Positions 10,541 to 19,316 of a stretch of 64,000 nucleotides of DNA are shown here, in pieces. Source of the DNA: Bacteroidota bacterium. GTDB lineage: Bacteria; Bacteroidota; Bacteroidia; AKYH767-A; 2013-40CM-41-45. The DNA lies in assembly GCA_016708785.1 (NCBI GenBank), contig JADJFC010000001.1:310001-374000 (forward strand). Reading direction: 5' to 3'. Both the position numbers and the translations under genes were made by a program. A model generated the notes under the pieces. The model ran no database searches and was not told where the DNA came from. It saw nothing but the letters and a program-made list of their open reading frames with translations. Position 1 is the first letter of the stretch; every line of letters starts with the position of its first letter.

Positions 10541-10870
10541 TGCAATTAGTTATTAGAGGTTAATGTTTTGTTGAGTTTATATAAAGTTGTACTTTAATAT
10601 CGTTAAACTGTTGAAGAGGGAAGCTCATTTCCACAGTATCCGGTATCCTAATTCAATTCTCCCGGCAAAAAGATCTTGCAAACTATTCACCGAAAAATAT
10701 ATTAAGAATCCGTCAAGATCGCTCTTTCAGGATTTTAATTCTGTTTAAGACAGCAGGAGTAAATTTGAATTACATCCGGCAAACACCTTTTGTAATTACC
10801 GGACCCTGCACTAAAATTTTAATCAGTTACCGACATCCGAAAATGCCTTTAACCATACTCGTCACCCCGG
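10541..10870 (-). other. Untranslated spacer between tRNA-Thr(GGT) and tuf
   Basis: A 330-bp stretch without a convincing reading frame. On the minus strand it would be the leader of tuf if tRNAs and tuf are co-transcribed. I see no clear promoter box or strong hairpin in it. Confidence 0.6.
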
Positions 10871-10943
10871 AGCCAATGACCAGGATCGAACTGGTGACCT
10901 CATCCTTACCATGGATGTGCTCTACCGACTGAGCTACATTGGC
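10871..10943 (-). tRNA. tRNA-Thr (anticodon GGT)
   Basis: Cloverleaf on the minus strand: acceptor GCCAATG with CATTGGC, D arm GCTCAG...GAGC, anticodon stem CATCC/GGATG with loop ATGGTAA (anticodon GGT), and T arm ending GTTCGATCC. The discriminator is T. CCA is not encoded. It is the last of four clustered tRNAs before tuf. Confidence 0.95.
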
Positions 10944-10972
10944 TTGTAGTCAAAGCCAACAGAGACTTTTTG

Positions 10973-11045
10973 AGCGGAAGACCGGGCTCGAACCGGCCAC
11001 CCTCAGCTTGGAAGGCTGATGCTCTACCAAATGAGCTACTTCCGC
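10973..11045 (-). tRNA. tRNA-Gly (anticodon TCC)
   Basis: Acceptor GCGGAAG pairs with CTTCCGC. The anticodon stem TCAGC/GCTGA closes the loop CTTCCAA (anticodon TCC), and the T arm contains GTTCGAGCC. The discriminator is T. CCA is not encoded. It lies 29 bp upstream of tRNA-Thr(GGT). Confidence 0.95.
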
Positions 11046-11095
11046 TTGTCGTTCAAATTTGATCAGTTTCCCAATCAAGCCCAAACAGTTCAGAG

Positions 11096-11176
11096 TGGGG
11101 AGAGAAGGATTCGAACCTTCGAAGCTTTCGCAACGGATTTACAGTCCGTCCCATTTGGCCACTCTGGTATCTCCCC
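11096..11176 (-). tRNA. tRNA-Tyr (anticodon GTA)
   Basis: Class II tRNA with a long variable arm. Acceptor GGGGAGA pairs with TCTCCCC, the anticodon stem ACGGA/TCCGT holds loop CTGTAAA (anticodon GTA), and the T arm has GTTCGAATC. The discriminator is A, as expected for Tyr. CCA is not encoded. Confidence 0.95.
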
Positions 11177-11215
11177 TTCTCAATGGTCCTAAAACCAGTG
11201 CTGATAAAGAACTGG

Positions 11216-11289
11216 AGCCGATGGAGGGATTCGAACCCCCGACCCACTGATTACAAATCAGTAGCTCTGGCCAACTGAGCTACATCGGC
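11216..11289 (-). tRNA. tRNA-Thr (anticodon TGT)
   Basis: Acceptor GCCGATG pairs with CATCGGC. The anticodon stem ACTGA/TCAGT closes loop TTTGTAA (anticodon TGT), and the T arm holds GTTCGAATC. The discriminator is T. First tRNA of the cluster Thr-Tyr-Gly-Thr-tuf-Trp. Confidence 0.95.
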
Positions 11290-11389
11290 AAATTTGAATT
11301 TCAATGAACAATTTTTGTCCCCCTTAAAATTTGGGATTGCAAATGTAGAAAATCGATTTTAATATGCAAAATTTCTTGAAAAAAAAATA

Positions 11390-11428
11390 AAAAAAAAGCA
11401 ATAAAAAAGGTCTCGGAGAAGAGACCTT
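11390..11428 (-). terminator. Rho-independent terminator of the 55-aa gene
   Basis: Stem AAGGTCTC (11407-11414) and GAGACCTT (11421-11428), 8 bp, 6-base loop. On the minus strand it runs straight into TTTTTTATTGC and then a longer T-rich tract. It lies 37 bp after the stop of the small gene at 11465-11632 and before the tRNA cluster, so it separates the two transcription units. Confidence 0.8.
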
Positions 11429-11464
11429 GAATTTGTTTTGTCGTAAGCTTTTAATAGTCAGCAC

Positions 11465-11632
11465 TCAGGCTATTACTTTTGCCAGCGGATAACGCTTCTT
11501 CCACATCTTAAATGCGGCCATACTGTGTACAACCATCAGGGTTTTATGGTCTAATTGCACTTTTATACGCGTTACTGCGTCGGCAACGGGTTGCTTAACT
11601 GACTTAATTTTACGTTTTGAATTGTTAATCAT
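11465..11632 (-). CDS. Small basic hypothetical protein (55 aa)
   Basis: A 55-residue frame from ATG to TGA beginning MINNSKRKIKSVKQ and ending RYPLAKVIA. It is rich in Lys/Arg (about 12 of 55), has no signal peptide or membrane span, and contains an aromatic/basic patch KMWKKRYPL. Its own intrinsic terminator follows at once, which argues that it is a true gene. Function is not recognised; the charge would fit nucleic-acid binding, but that is speculation. No Shine-Dalgarno sequence is visible, as is common in Bacteroidota. Confidence 0.55.
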   Translation of the reverse strand: MINNSKRKIKSVKQPVADAVTRIKVQLDHKTLMVVHSMAAFKMWKKRYPLAKVIA

Positions 11633-12050
11633 GATGAAATAATTTTTAAAATACTAATTTGAACTCATCTATTAATGCCTTTCCAAATATTGTACCACTT
11701 GGAAAAAGTAGGTTGCTGAATTCAGTGATCTAATGCTTAACAACGCTACTCTACTTTCTGTTCAAATAAACGATTAATAAGATTCTAAATTGTTTAATAT
11801 AATATTAAATCAATAAAAAATTTATTGATTGTCCTTTTAAAGCCTGAATTCCAACTTTATTTTGACCCAAGTATTGTAAATTTTGAGAAACCAATTGAAA
11901 GTCCTGGCCAACTCCTAATTAACTTTTTATTGAAAATTAACGGAAAACCAAATTTTATTCCATTAACCATCTAATAATCAGCAATATAATAGAAAATTTA
12001 AAAACTGCAAATTTATTTCAGGAGATTATTATCATACTATTTTCAAATGA
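11633..12050. other. AT-rich intergenic region
   Basis: About 420 bp with no convincing reading frame. It should carry the promoter of the 55-aa gene and the 3' end of the gap transcript; no perfect TAnnTTTG box was found near the small gene. Base composition is visibly richer in A and T than the flanking genes. Confidence 0.5.
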
Positions 12051-13064
12051 CTATTTGTCTATTAACCGACCTACTTTTTCTGACAATTCGACCAATCGAT
12101 TACTATACCCGGCCTCATTATCATACCAGCCGACCACTTTTACCATTTTATCAAGCACTGTAGTCAAAAGCGAATCAAAAATGCACGAATTTGGATTTCC
12201 TATAATGTCAATGGAAACAATTGGATCTTCTGTATATTCTAAAATACCTTTCATTTCATTTTCGGCATATTTCTTAAAGGTTGAATTGATCAACTCCAAG
12301 GTCACTTTCTCTTTCAAGATGCATGTTATGTCTGTCAATGAACCATCCGGTGCCGGTATCCGAATTCCTGCACCCCCTAGTTTCCCATTCAGATGCGGAA
12401 GTACGTCGCCTAGTGCTTTCGCTGCACCGGTTGTTGTTGGAATGATAGAAACTGCTGCTGCTCTTGCCCTTCTAAGATCTTTATGCGGTGCATCATGAAT
12501 GTTCTGGTCTCCTGTATAAGAATGAACTGTAGTCACAAATGCATTTTCAACTTCCCACAACGAATCCAGAATTTTAAGCATTGGTGCTGCATTGTTGGTC
12601 GTACAACTTGCATTTGAAATAATAATATCATTGGATGAAAGCAATTCATCATTCACACCCAATACAATTGTCTTGATATCACTCTTCCCTTTTGTCGGGC
12701 CTGAAATAATTACTCTCTTCGCTCCTGCTTTAATATGCTGTTCTGCTCCATCTTTATCTGTAAACTTTCCTGTGCATTCAAGTACAACATCTATATTCAA
12801 ATCTTTCCAGGGTAAATTCACCGGATTCTTCTCCGAGAAAACAGGTATTGATTTTCCATCGATGATGATCGTTCTATCACCTGAAGTAACTGTACCCTTA
12901 TATTTGCGATGAATGGAATCATACTTGAAAAGATGCGCCAAGGTAGCAGCGTCTGCAAGGTCGTTGACAGCAACTAATTCAAGATTAGAATTCTCTAATA
13001 AAACACGCGTTGAAATTCTTCCTATTCTACCAAAGCCATTAATTGCTATTCTTATTTTTTTCAT
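12051..13064 (-). CDS. gap: Glyceraldehyde-3-phosphate dehydrogenase, type I
   Basis: NAD(P)-dependent oxidation and phosphorylation of glyceraldehyde 3-phosphate in glycolysis. Length is 337 residues, normal. The Rossmann motif INGFGRIGR is at residues 8-16. The catalytic cysteine is C154 in SNASCTTNN. The C-terminal WYDNEAGYSNRLVEL block is present. It is followed by lipA about 90 bp upstream in coordinate terms, but the spacer is made of short repeats (TTCACTATTCACTATTC) and co-transcription is uncertain. Confidence 0.96.
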   Translation of the reverse strand: MKKIRIAINGFGRIGRISTRVLLENSNLELVAVNDLADAATLAHLFKYDSIHRKYKGTVTSGDRTIIIDGKSIPVFSEKNPVNLPWKDLNIDVVLECTGKFTDKDGAEQHIKAGAKRVIISGPTKGKSDIKTIVLGVNDELLSSNDIIISNASCTTNNAAPMLKILDSLWEVENAFVTTVHSYTGDQNIHDAPHKDLRRARAAAVSIIPTTTGAAKALGDVLPHLNGKLGGAGIRIPAPDGSLTDITCILKEKVTLELINSTFKKYAENEMKGILEYTEDPIVSIDIIGNPNSCIFDSLLTTVLDKMVKVVGWYDNEAGYSNRLVELSEKVGRLIDK

Positions 13065-13150
13065 GTCTTTTAAGTGAGTAGTAAGTTGTAAGTAGCACTG
13101 TTCACTTGCTATTCACTATTCACTATTCGTTATTAATTATTAGTTATTAA

Positions 13151-14020
13151 TTATTCCAAATGTTTCTCAGCATGATAACTCGACCGAACAAGTGGTCCAC
13201 TCTCGACATATCGAAAACCCATTTTCATTCCTGCTTCTTTGAACTCAGCAAAAAGATCGGGATGGATAAATTCCTGAACAGACAAATGATCTTTTGTCGG
13301 CTGTAGATATTGTCCTAAAGTAAGAATAGAAACATCGGATCTTCTTAGGTATTGCATGGCTTCCAGCACTTCCTCTTTCGATTCTCCTAAGCCAAGCATA
13401 ATTCCGGATTTAGCTGCTACTCCTGAAGCTGCAATTCTCTTGAGTACTTCTAAACTTCTGTCATATTTTGCCTGCACCCGAACTAACTTTGTTAGTCGGC
13501 GAACCGTTTCAAGATTATGGGAGATCACTTCCGGCCTTTCATCAATTACCCGTTGCAAATTTTCCCAAATGCCCTGAAAATCCGGTATCAATGTTTCCAT
13601 TGTTGTTCCGGGTGACAGTTCTCTGATCTTACGGATAGTCTCTACCCAAACATTAGATCCTCCATCTTTCAGATCATCTCGATCAACAGAAGTAACGACA
13701 CAGTGTTTTACTCCCATCAACTTAACTGATTTTGCTACACGTAAAGGTTCAAATGGATCAACGGCCTCCGGTCGACCGGTAGCTACGGAACAAAAACCAC
13801 AACTTCGTGTACACACGTTTCCGAGTATCATAAATGTCGCTGTTCCGGCACCCCAACACTCACCCATGTTCGGACAATTTCCGCTCTGACAAATAGTGTG
13901 AAGCTTGTGCTCACTAACAATATTGCGAACTTTTGTAAACTCCTCGCCGATTGGAAGTTTTACTTTCAACCAAGATGGCTTAGCCGGTTTAATATTTGTT
14001 GTTGAATTATCGTTGATCAT
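13151..14020 (-). CDS. lipA: Lipoyl synthase
   Basis: Radical-SAM enzyme that inserts two sulfurs into octanoyl groups on lipoyl domains of 2-oxoacid dehydrogenases and GcvH. With the chosen ATG (MINDNSTTNIKPAKPSW) it has 289 residues. An upstream start at 14056 would overlap the preceding gene and adds residues without family support. The auxiliary cluster motif CQSGNCPNMGEC and the radical-SAM motif CTRSCGFC are both intact. The upstream gene ends 13 bp before this start, so the two may be co-transcribed. Confidence 0.95.
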   Translation of the reverse strand: MINDNSTTNIKPAKPSWLKVKLPIGEEFTKVRNIVSEHKLHTICQSGNCPNMGECWGAGTATFMILGNVCTRSCGFCSVATGRPEAVDPFEPLRVAKSVKLMGVKHCVVTSVDRDDLKDGGSNVWVETIRKIRELSPGTTMETLIPDFQGIWENLQRVIDERPEVISHNLETVRRLTKLVRVQAKYDRSLEVLKRIAASGVAAKSGIMLGLGESKEEVLEAMQYLRRSDVSILTLGQYLQPTKDHLSVQEFIHPDLFAEFKEAGMKMGFRYVESGPLVRSSYHAEKHLE

Positions 14021-14033
14021 ATGCGATTTCCTT

Positions 14034-14801
14034 TTACCATTTTCCACCCCATACAAGAGTGAGATATAAATTCAAAAGGACTCTATTATTTAAAATTCCC
14101 TGTGTAGGATTTTCTGCCATAATTGGAATTGCAGTCGGATGTGCATCTGCAACTACTCCAACTTCTATTGCTGTGATTTTATCATGCCAACCGGCATATT
14201 CAAAAGAGAACCCGAATTTTCCATACGCACCAGGATACAATTTTAGTTGATCAAACCCACTGAAGTACGGACCCGGTCCATAGATGTAAGTCGGAGTTTG
14301 CATTAATGGATCACTAGGATCATACTTTCTTGTAACAATGTATGGTATGGAATCATAAGGAACGATTACATCAAGATAAACAGGCTTGGTAATGCCAAGA
14401 GATAATCCAACATAATACACGTAACGAACTTCTACACCACTTCTTTCACCTTTACTGAAAATAATATTCTGTCCACCGATTCCTGATCGAAGCATATATG
14501 CAAAATTCAACTTGCCATAAAAAAATGGTTTCGAATTATCAAAATACAAATTTGCCAACTTGTATTGTTTTGGATGACGCATTGAAACAAATTCAACTTC
14601 AAACATTCTTTTTTTATAACCTGTCTTATGCCATCCTTTTTTAAAATTAAGTCCAAAACCACAAGAGTGAATTGTTAATCCACCTTCAGCTTCGTTTCTG
14701 TAGAGAATAGGAATGTCTTCTTTATAGGTAATATTATCTTCGGTCTGCGCAGAAACTGACAAACTAATTAAAGAAAGAAAAATCAAAAAGATTCGTCCCA
14801 T
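14034..14801 (-). CDS. Exported protein of unknown function (possible outer-membrane barrel)
   Basis: A 255-residue protein with a clear signal peptide (MGRIFLIFLSLISLSVSAQ, cleavage after SAQ plausible). The mature part is rich in aromatic residues and in alternating hydrophobic strands, such as LTIHSCGFGLNFKKGWHK and the final LLNLYLTLVWGGKW. A C-terminal aromatic is typical of outer membrane beta-barrels. I do not recognise a named family with confidence. It lies directly upstream of lipA on the same strand. Function unknown. Confidence 0.8.
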   Translation of the reverse strand: MGRIFLIFLSLISLSVSAQTEDNITYKEDIPILYRNEAEGGLTIHSCGFGLNFKKGWHKTGYKKRMFEVEFVSMRHPKQYKLANLYFDNSKPFFYGKLNFAYMLRSGIGGQNIIFSKGERSGVEVRYVYYVGLSLGITKPVYLDVIVPYDSIPYIVTRKYDPSDPLMQTPTYIYGPGPYFSGFDQLKLYPGAYGKFGFSFEYAGWHDKITAIEVGVVADAHPTAIPIMAENPTQGILNNRVLLNLYLTLVWGGKW

Positions 14802-14890
14802 AAAGTTTTACAAAAATAGTATTTTTTTGATTAAAACCGGGAATTGAAATTGCAATCGTAGTATTTGATGTTTTAATGACAAAAGCACCT

Positions 14891-15298
14891 TCAACTAAAG
14901 TTAAAACTCACTGTCTGCAATAGATCAGGATGCAGGCTCAATGCGACAGGACAAGTCTTAGCTGCATTTGAGAGAATACTCTTTTCTTTATCTGAGTATT
15001 TTGTTGAACCCATATCAAATTCAACCACTATTTCCTGAACTCGTCTCGGATTAGCTGCCATGATCTTGGTAATCTTGCAGCCAATATTTTCAAACGGAAT
15101 TTCATGTGTACGGGCAGCAATTCCCATTAAAGTCATCATACAGCTTCCGAGTGAAGCTGACATCAGATCTGTTGGCGAGAAAGCTTCCCCCTTTCCTTGA
15201 TTATCTACTGGAGCATCAGTGATAATTTTCTCCCCTGATTTGACATGTTCAGCTTCTGTTCTCAGATCACCTAAATAGATGGTGCGGATCGTTTCCAT
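14891..15298 (-). CDS. OsmC family peroxiredoxin-like protein
   Basis: Member of the OsmC/Ohr family, thiol-dependent hydroperoxide reductases of the cytoplasm. Length is 135 residues. The two conserved cysteines are C53 (LGSCMMTLM) and C116 (AKTCPVALSLHPD), and the SPTDLMSASL segment matches the family. General OsmC rather than Ohr is suggested by sequence feel only. It is a single gene with no obvious operon partner. Confidence 0.88.
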   Translation of the reverse strand: METIRTIYLGDLRTEAEHVKSGEKIITDAPVDNQGKGEAFSPTDLMSASLGSCMMTLMGIAARTHEIPFENIGCKITKIMAANPRRVQEIVVEFDMGSTKYSDKEKSILSNAAKTCPVALSLHPDLLQTVSFNFS

Positions 15299-15362
15299 TG
15301 TATTTCTTGATTCTAATGATTATGTAATTTGCCGGACAAGGATCCAACAATTCGAAACTAAA

Positions 15363-15390
15363 AAAGCGAACCGTTGGTACGATTCGCTTT
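15363..15390 (-). terminator. Terminator of the 44-aa lipoprotein gene
   Basis: Stem AAAGCGAA (15363-15370) and TTCGCTTT (15383-15390) with an inner CG/CG pair. It is followed on the minus strand by a short T-run (TTTTTTAG). It lies 23 bp after the stop at 15413. Confidence 0.7.
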
Positions 15391-15412
15391 AAATTTCTTT
15401 TATACAGAAGAA

Positions 15413-15547
15413 TTAACCTCTGATCTCAGAATGGTGGCGCGGTTTCCCGATCTGTCCATAAGCAGGACATTTTTCGTGTGATTTGCATGATGCAAATAAC
15501 AGGGTTACTGCAGCTAAAGCCAGGGAAATACGTGCTATTTTTTTCAT
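15413..15547 (-). CDS. Small lipoprotein (44 aa)
   Basis: A complete 44-residue frame, ATG to TAA, starting MKKIARISLALAAVTLLFAS with a lipobox ending at C21 (FASC). The mature part is only about 24 residues (CKSHEKCPAYGQIGKPRHH...) and is rich in His, Lys and Pro. Lipoproteins of this size with a KCPAY motif are common and poorly known in Bacteroidota. It has its own terminator. Likely inner-face outer membrane or periplasmic anchoring; function unknown. Confidence 0.75.
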   Translation of the reverse strand: MKKIARISLALAAVTLLFASCKSHEKCPAYGQIGKPRHHSEIRG

Positions 15548-15737
15548 CTTTTATTTTTATTGCCTTTAATCTAACGCGGAATACGTCAGTATGTTTTACA
15601 GATTTTAAAGTTCTGCAAAATTATCATTTTTCAAATATGTCGAAAAATAAGTTTTCAACAAAGATAAATCAAGGGAATCTCCAATTTATTTAATTTTAAC
15701 GCATTTCTTACCATACATCTTAGTATTTTCACACGCT

Positions 15738-16469
15738 ATGAGTAAAATTGACCCCAAATTACACGAAAGCTGGAAAATTGCACTGGCAGATGAATTTACA
15801 AAACCCTACTTTCTTGCATTGAAGACATTTCTTGAAAATGAAAGAAAATCCGGTCAAGTCATTTATCCCCCGGGACCTCTGATTTTTAAAGCCCTTGATG
15901 AAACGCCTTTTGATCAGGTTAAAGTAATCATTCTTGGACAAGACCCCTATCATAATCCGGGGCAAGCAGAGGGTCTCTCTTTTTCTGTACCGAAAGGGCA
16001 AAAACTACCTCCCAGCTTGCAGAATATTTTCAAAGAGCTCAAGACAGATCTTGGAATTGAAACACCAACACATGGCAACCTGTTAAAATGGGCAAAACAA
16101 GGCGTCTTGCTTCTGAATGCTACGTTGACTGTCCGTGAAAATCAACCCGGGTCGCATCAAAAAAAAGGCTGGGAAGATTTTACAGATAGTATTATTCGTG
16201 AACTTTCTTTCAGAAAAACAGGATTGATCTTTATTCTTTGGGGCAAATATGCCCAAGCGAAAACCACTTTGATAGATACAACCAAACATTACATCTTACA
16301 AGCTCCGCACCCATCACCATTTTCAGTTGACAGAGGATTTTATGGATGTAAACATTTCTCTAAAACAAATGAATTGCTTTTAGAGCAAGACTTATCTCCG
16401 ATCGATTGGAATACAACATCAGAAATGTTCAATGTATCTTTGACAGATACGTTATTCAATCCTAACTAA
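15738..16469 (+). CDS. ung: Uracil-DNA glycosylase
   Basis: Removes uracil from DNA in base-excision repair. Length is 243 residues. The catalytic motif GQDPYHNPGQA places the water-activating Asp at residue 69. The LLLNATLTV and HPSPFS (usually HPSPLS) motifs are present. The last ~15 residues (beginning TSEMFN) extend slightly beyond the usual family end. The stop is 11 bp before the next start, so it may be translated together with the outer membrane protein downstream. Confidence 0.96.
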   Translation: MSKIDPKLHESWKIALADEFTKPYFLALKTFLENERKSGQVIYPPGPLIFKALDETPFDQVKVIILGQDPYHNPGQAEGLSFSVPKGQKLPPSLQNIFKELKTDLGIETPTHGNLLKWAKQGVLLLNATLTVRENQPGSHQKKGWEDFTDSIIRELSFRKTGLIFILWGKYAQAKTTLIDTTKHYILQAPHPSPFSVDRGFYGCKHFSKTNELLLEQDLSPIDWNTTSEMFNVSLTDTLFNPN

Positions 16470-16480
16470 AGCTACTGTTG

Positions 16481-18253
16481 GTGACTCAGATCAGGATACT
16501 ATTTTTTCACTTGGCTTTTACTATGCTGATCTTTTTTTTCAGCAGTCCAAGTTTTGCTCAACAAAAAAAGAGTATTCGCTTTGAATTGGTTGATTCAGGA
16601 AATATTGAAACATTCAATGAGCTACTTCATGACTTCGACTTATCAAAAACATATAATGATACAGTTTCCATTCAGAAAGATTTAAATTTATTTTTAAGCA
16701 AGGTGCAGTCCCACGGGTATTTATCCGCTTCCTGCGATAGTAGTATTTTCACAAAAGATTCGATTATTGTTTTCTTTTTTGTTGGCGAAATCTACAAATG
16801 GGCTGTTATTAAAAATGGAAATATTGACGGCTCTTTTTTATCCGGTACTGGCATCAAAGCCAAAAAAAATAAAGACGTTCCAATTAACTTCCAAAAAGTC
16901 AGTCAATGGATGGAGATCATTTTAAAAAACTGTGAGAATAAAGGATATCCTTTTGCAAATATCAAATTAAACAATATCACTTTTGAAAACAATGAATTTA
17001 CTGCTGATCTTGAACTTAATAAAAACAAGCTTGTAAAAATTGACAGTATCATCATTAAAGGAAATGCAACGATTGCCCCTGTTTACATATACAATTACAT
17101 CGACATCAAACCGGGAGAACTTTATAATGAAGCAAAACTGAGCAGGATAACATCGCGATTTAAAGAACTCGCATTTATTAAAGAGATAAAACCAAATCAG
17201 CTTTTGTTTACGGAGAATATTACAAAGCTTTATTTATATCTTGACAATAAAAAAGCAAGTCAGTTTGATGGAGTAATCGGCTTTTTACCTGACGACAACA
17301 ACGAAGGAAAGATCAATCTGACCGGTGAAGTACATCTCAAACTTCAGAATTCTTTGCAGAGAGGTGAAGTCATCGAATTTAACTGGAAACAATTGCCTAA
17401 CAAAACACAGGATTTAAAGATCCATTTATTGTATCCCTTCTTATTTAACACGCCATTTGGTGTAGATGGTAATTTATCGATCTATAGAAAAGATTCCACG
17501 TATACTGATGTCATAAAAAACTTTGGCGTACAATACTCTATTTCAGGAAACAACTACCTGAAGGCTTTTGTGACTGACAAAGAAAGCAATTTAGGAAGCA
17601 CCGAAGGATTAGAGAACATTACTGTACTTCCCGCTTATGCCGATATTTCAATACTGAGTTATGGTGCAACTTTTCATTTTGAAAAATTGGATTACAGGAT
17701 CAATCCTACAAAAGGATACATGTTTGAATTTATCGGAAGTACAGGAAACAGAACTATTAAAAAAAATGCATCAATAAATCCAATTGCCTATGACAGTCTT
17801 GAATTACAAAGTGTAACATATGAAGGAGTTTTGAATGCAGATTTCTATCTTTCACTTGGAGGAAAAAATGTTTTAAATCTCGGAACGAAATCCGGATTGA
17901 TTTTTAATGACCAGTTGTTCACAAATGAACTTTACAGAATTGGTGGATTAAAATCATTGCGAGGATTTGACGAAGAATCAATTTATGCCAGTTCATTTTC
18001 AATTGGTAAAATTGAATATCGTTATTTACTTGAGCAGAATTCCTTTCTTTTTACTTTTGTTAATGCTGCATATTATGAAAATAAAAGTCGCGGCTTTAAC
18101 TTAAAAGATACACCATGGGGTTTTGGGGCGGGATTGAATTTTGAAACACGGATTGGAATTATGTCAATTAGCTATGCATTAGGAAAACAGTTTGACAATC
18201 CGATCTATTTTAAAAACGGGAAGATCCATTTTGGGATTGTTAACTACTTTTAA
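16481..18253 (+). CDS. Omp85/BamA-TamA-like outer membrane protein
   Basis: About 590 residues. A signal peptide (hydrophobic run ending SFAQQ) is followed by POTRA-like periplasmic domains, with KIDSIIIKGNATIAP... near residue 190, and a C-terminal 16-strand-type barrel containing the RGFDEESI signature (GLKSLRGFDEES) and ending in Phe. This is the surface-antigen (D15) superfamily. No ATG fits the signal peptide; GTG at 16481 or TTG at 16478 is the likely start. It is smaller than BamA, so a TamA-like or lineage-specific transporter is more likely than the essential BamA. Confidence 0.82.
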   Translation: MTQIRILFFHLAFTMLIFFFSSPSFAQQKKSIRFELVDSGNIETFNELLHDFDLSKTYNDTVSIQKDLNLFLSKVQSHGYLSASCDSSIFTKDSIIVFFFVGEIYKWAVIKNGNIDGSFLSGTGIKAKKNKDVPINFQKVSQWMEIILKNCENKGYPFANIKLNNITFENNEFTADLELNKNKLVKIDSIIIKGNATIAPVYIYNYIDIKPGELYNEAKLSRITSRFKELAFIKEIKPNQLLFTENITKLYLYLDNKKASQFDGVIGFLPDDNNEGKINLTGEVHLKLQNSLQRGEVIEFNWKQLPNKTQDLKIHLLYPFLFNTPFGVDGNLSIYRKDSTYTDVIKNFGVQYSISGNNYLKAFVTDKESNLGSTEGLENITVLPAYADISILSYGATFHFEKLDYRINPTKGYMFEFIGSTGNRTIKKNASINPIAYDSLELQSVTYEGVLNADFYLSLGGKNVLNLGTKSGLIFNDQLFTNELYRIGGLKSLRGFDEESIYASSFSIGKIEYRYLLEQNSFLFTFVNAAYYENKSRGFNLKDTPWGFGAGLNFETRIGIMSISYALGKQFDNPIYFKNGKIHFGIVNYF

Positions 18254-18276
18254 TGGGCGATTCTAACAAATTTACC

Positions 18277-18284
18277 TACTTTTG
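18277..18284 (+). promoter_or_regulatory. Candidate -7 box for hemE
   Basis: TACTTTTG matches the Bacteroidota -7 consensus TAnnTTTG and ends 6 bp before the hemE ATG, which would give an almost leaderless message. No good -33 TTTG is seen at the right distance. Confidence 0.4.
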
Positions 18285-18290
18285 GCGCCA

Positions 18291-19316
18291 ATGAAATTAC
18301 AAAACGATTTATTACTTCGCGCAGCACGTGGCGAAAAAACGGAACGTACCCCAATTTGGTTGATGCGTCAAGCGGGTAGGATATTACCTGAATACAGAAT
18401 TGTAAGAGAACGTTGCGGCGGTTTTAAGCAATTGGTCGAAACTCCTGAACTTGCTTCTGAAGTTTCAATACAGCCTGTCGATATTTTGGGCGTAGATGCA
18501 GCAATTATCTTCTCAGATATTCTGGTCATCCCGGAAGCAATGGGACTCCCCTACCAAATGATAGAAAGCACAGGTCCCTGGTTTGAAAAAACAATTCAAT
18601 CTTCAGCAGATATTGATAAATTAAAGATCGCTGAAGCAAGTGATATTCAATATACGACTGACGCTATTCGCATCACAAAAAAAGCACTGAATGGAAGAGT
18701 ACCTGTTATCGGTTTTGCCGGTGCTCCCTGGACCATTCTTTCGTATATGATAGAAGGCAAAGGAAGCAAGACCTTTAGTAAAGCAAAAAAATTCTTATAC
18801 ACTGAACCTAAACTTGCGCACAAACTTTTAGATAAGATCACAAAGAGTACGATCAATTATTTGAAAGGACAGATCAGTGCAGGTGCCGATATCGTTCAGG
18901 TTTTTGATTCCTGGGCAGGAGTACTTTCTCCTGAACAATACAGTGAGTTTTCTGCTCGTTATATTTCTGCTATCAGTGATTCAATTACTGAAGTTCCAGT
19001 GATCGTTTTTGCCAAAGGGGCCTATTTCGCCAGAAAAGAATTCGGTAAAAGTTCATGTTCCGTAATTGGACTTGACTGGAATATGGACATAGAAGAATCA
19101 AGAACTCTTGTTGGTCCCGGCAAAACACTACAAGGAAATATGGACCCTTGTTTACTCTATGCAGATTTCGATACAATAAAATCTGCAACAGAAAAAATGC
19201 TGAAAGCATTTGGTCCTCATCGTCATATAGCTAATCTGGGACACGGATTATATCCTGACACAGAAAAAGATAAAGTAAAATTCTATATTGATACCGTCAA
19301 GAATTTTAAGTTCTAA
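18291..19316 (+). CDS. hemE: Uroporphyrinogen decarboxylase
   Basis: Converts uroporphyrinogen III to coproporphyrinogen III in heme biosynthesis. Length is 341 residues from the ATG giving MKLQNDLLLRAARGE; a frame three codons longer from TTG is less likely. Family motifs PIWLMRQAGR (about residues 20-29), FAGAPWTILSYM and GNMDP are present. The stop overlaps the start of the following transporter gene by one base, so the two are translationally linked, although no functional link is obvious. Confidence 0.96.
   Translation: MKLQNDLLLRAARGEKTERTPIWLMRQAGRILPEYRIVRERCGGFKQLVETPELASEVSIQPVDILGVDAAIIFSDILVIPEAMGLPYQMIESTGPWFEKTIQSSADIDKLKIAEASDIQYTTDAIRITKKALNGRVPVIGFAGAPWTILSYMIEGKGSKTFSKAKKFLYTEPKLAHKLLDKITKSTINYLKGQISAGADIVQVFDSWAGVLSPEQYSEFSARYISAISDSITEVPVIVFAKGAYFARKEFGKSSCSVIGLDWNMDIEESRTLVGPGKTLQGNMDPCLLYADFDTIKSATEKMLKAFGPHRHIANLGHGLYPDTEKDKVKFYIDTVKNFKF

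Noticed and set aside
13080..13150. Short repeats (TTCACTATTCACTATTC, TTATTAATTATTAG) between gap and lipA, considered as a regulatory array
   Set aside because: Similar AT-rich simple repeats occur in other spacers of the window (near 57760 and 58110); no regular spacing or palindromic sites.
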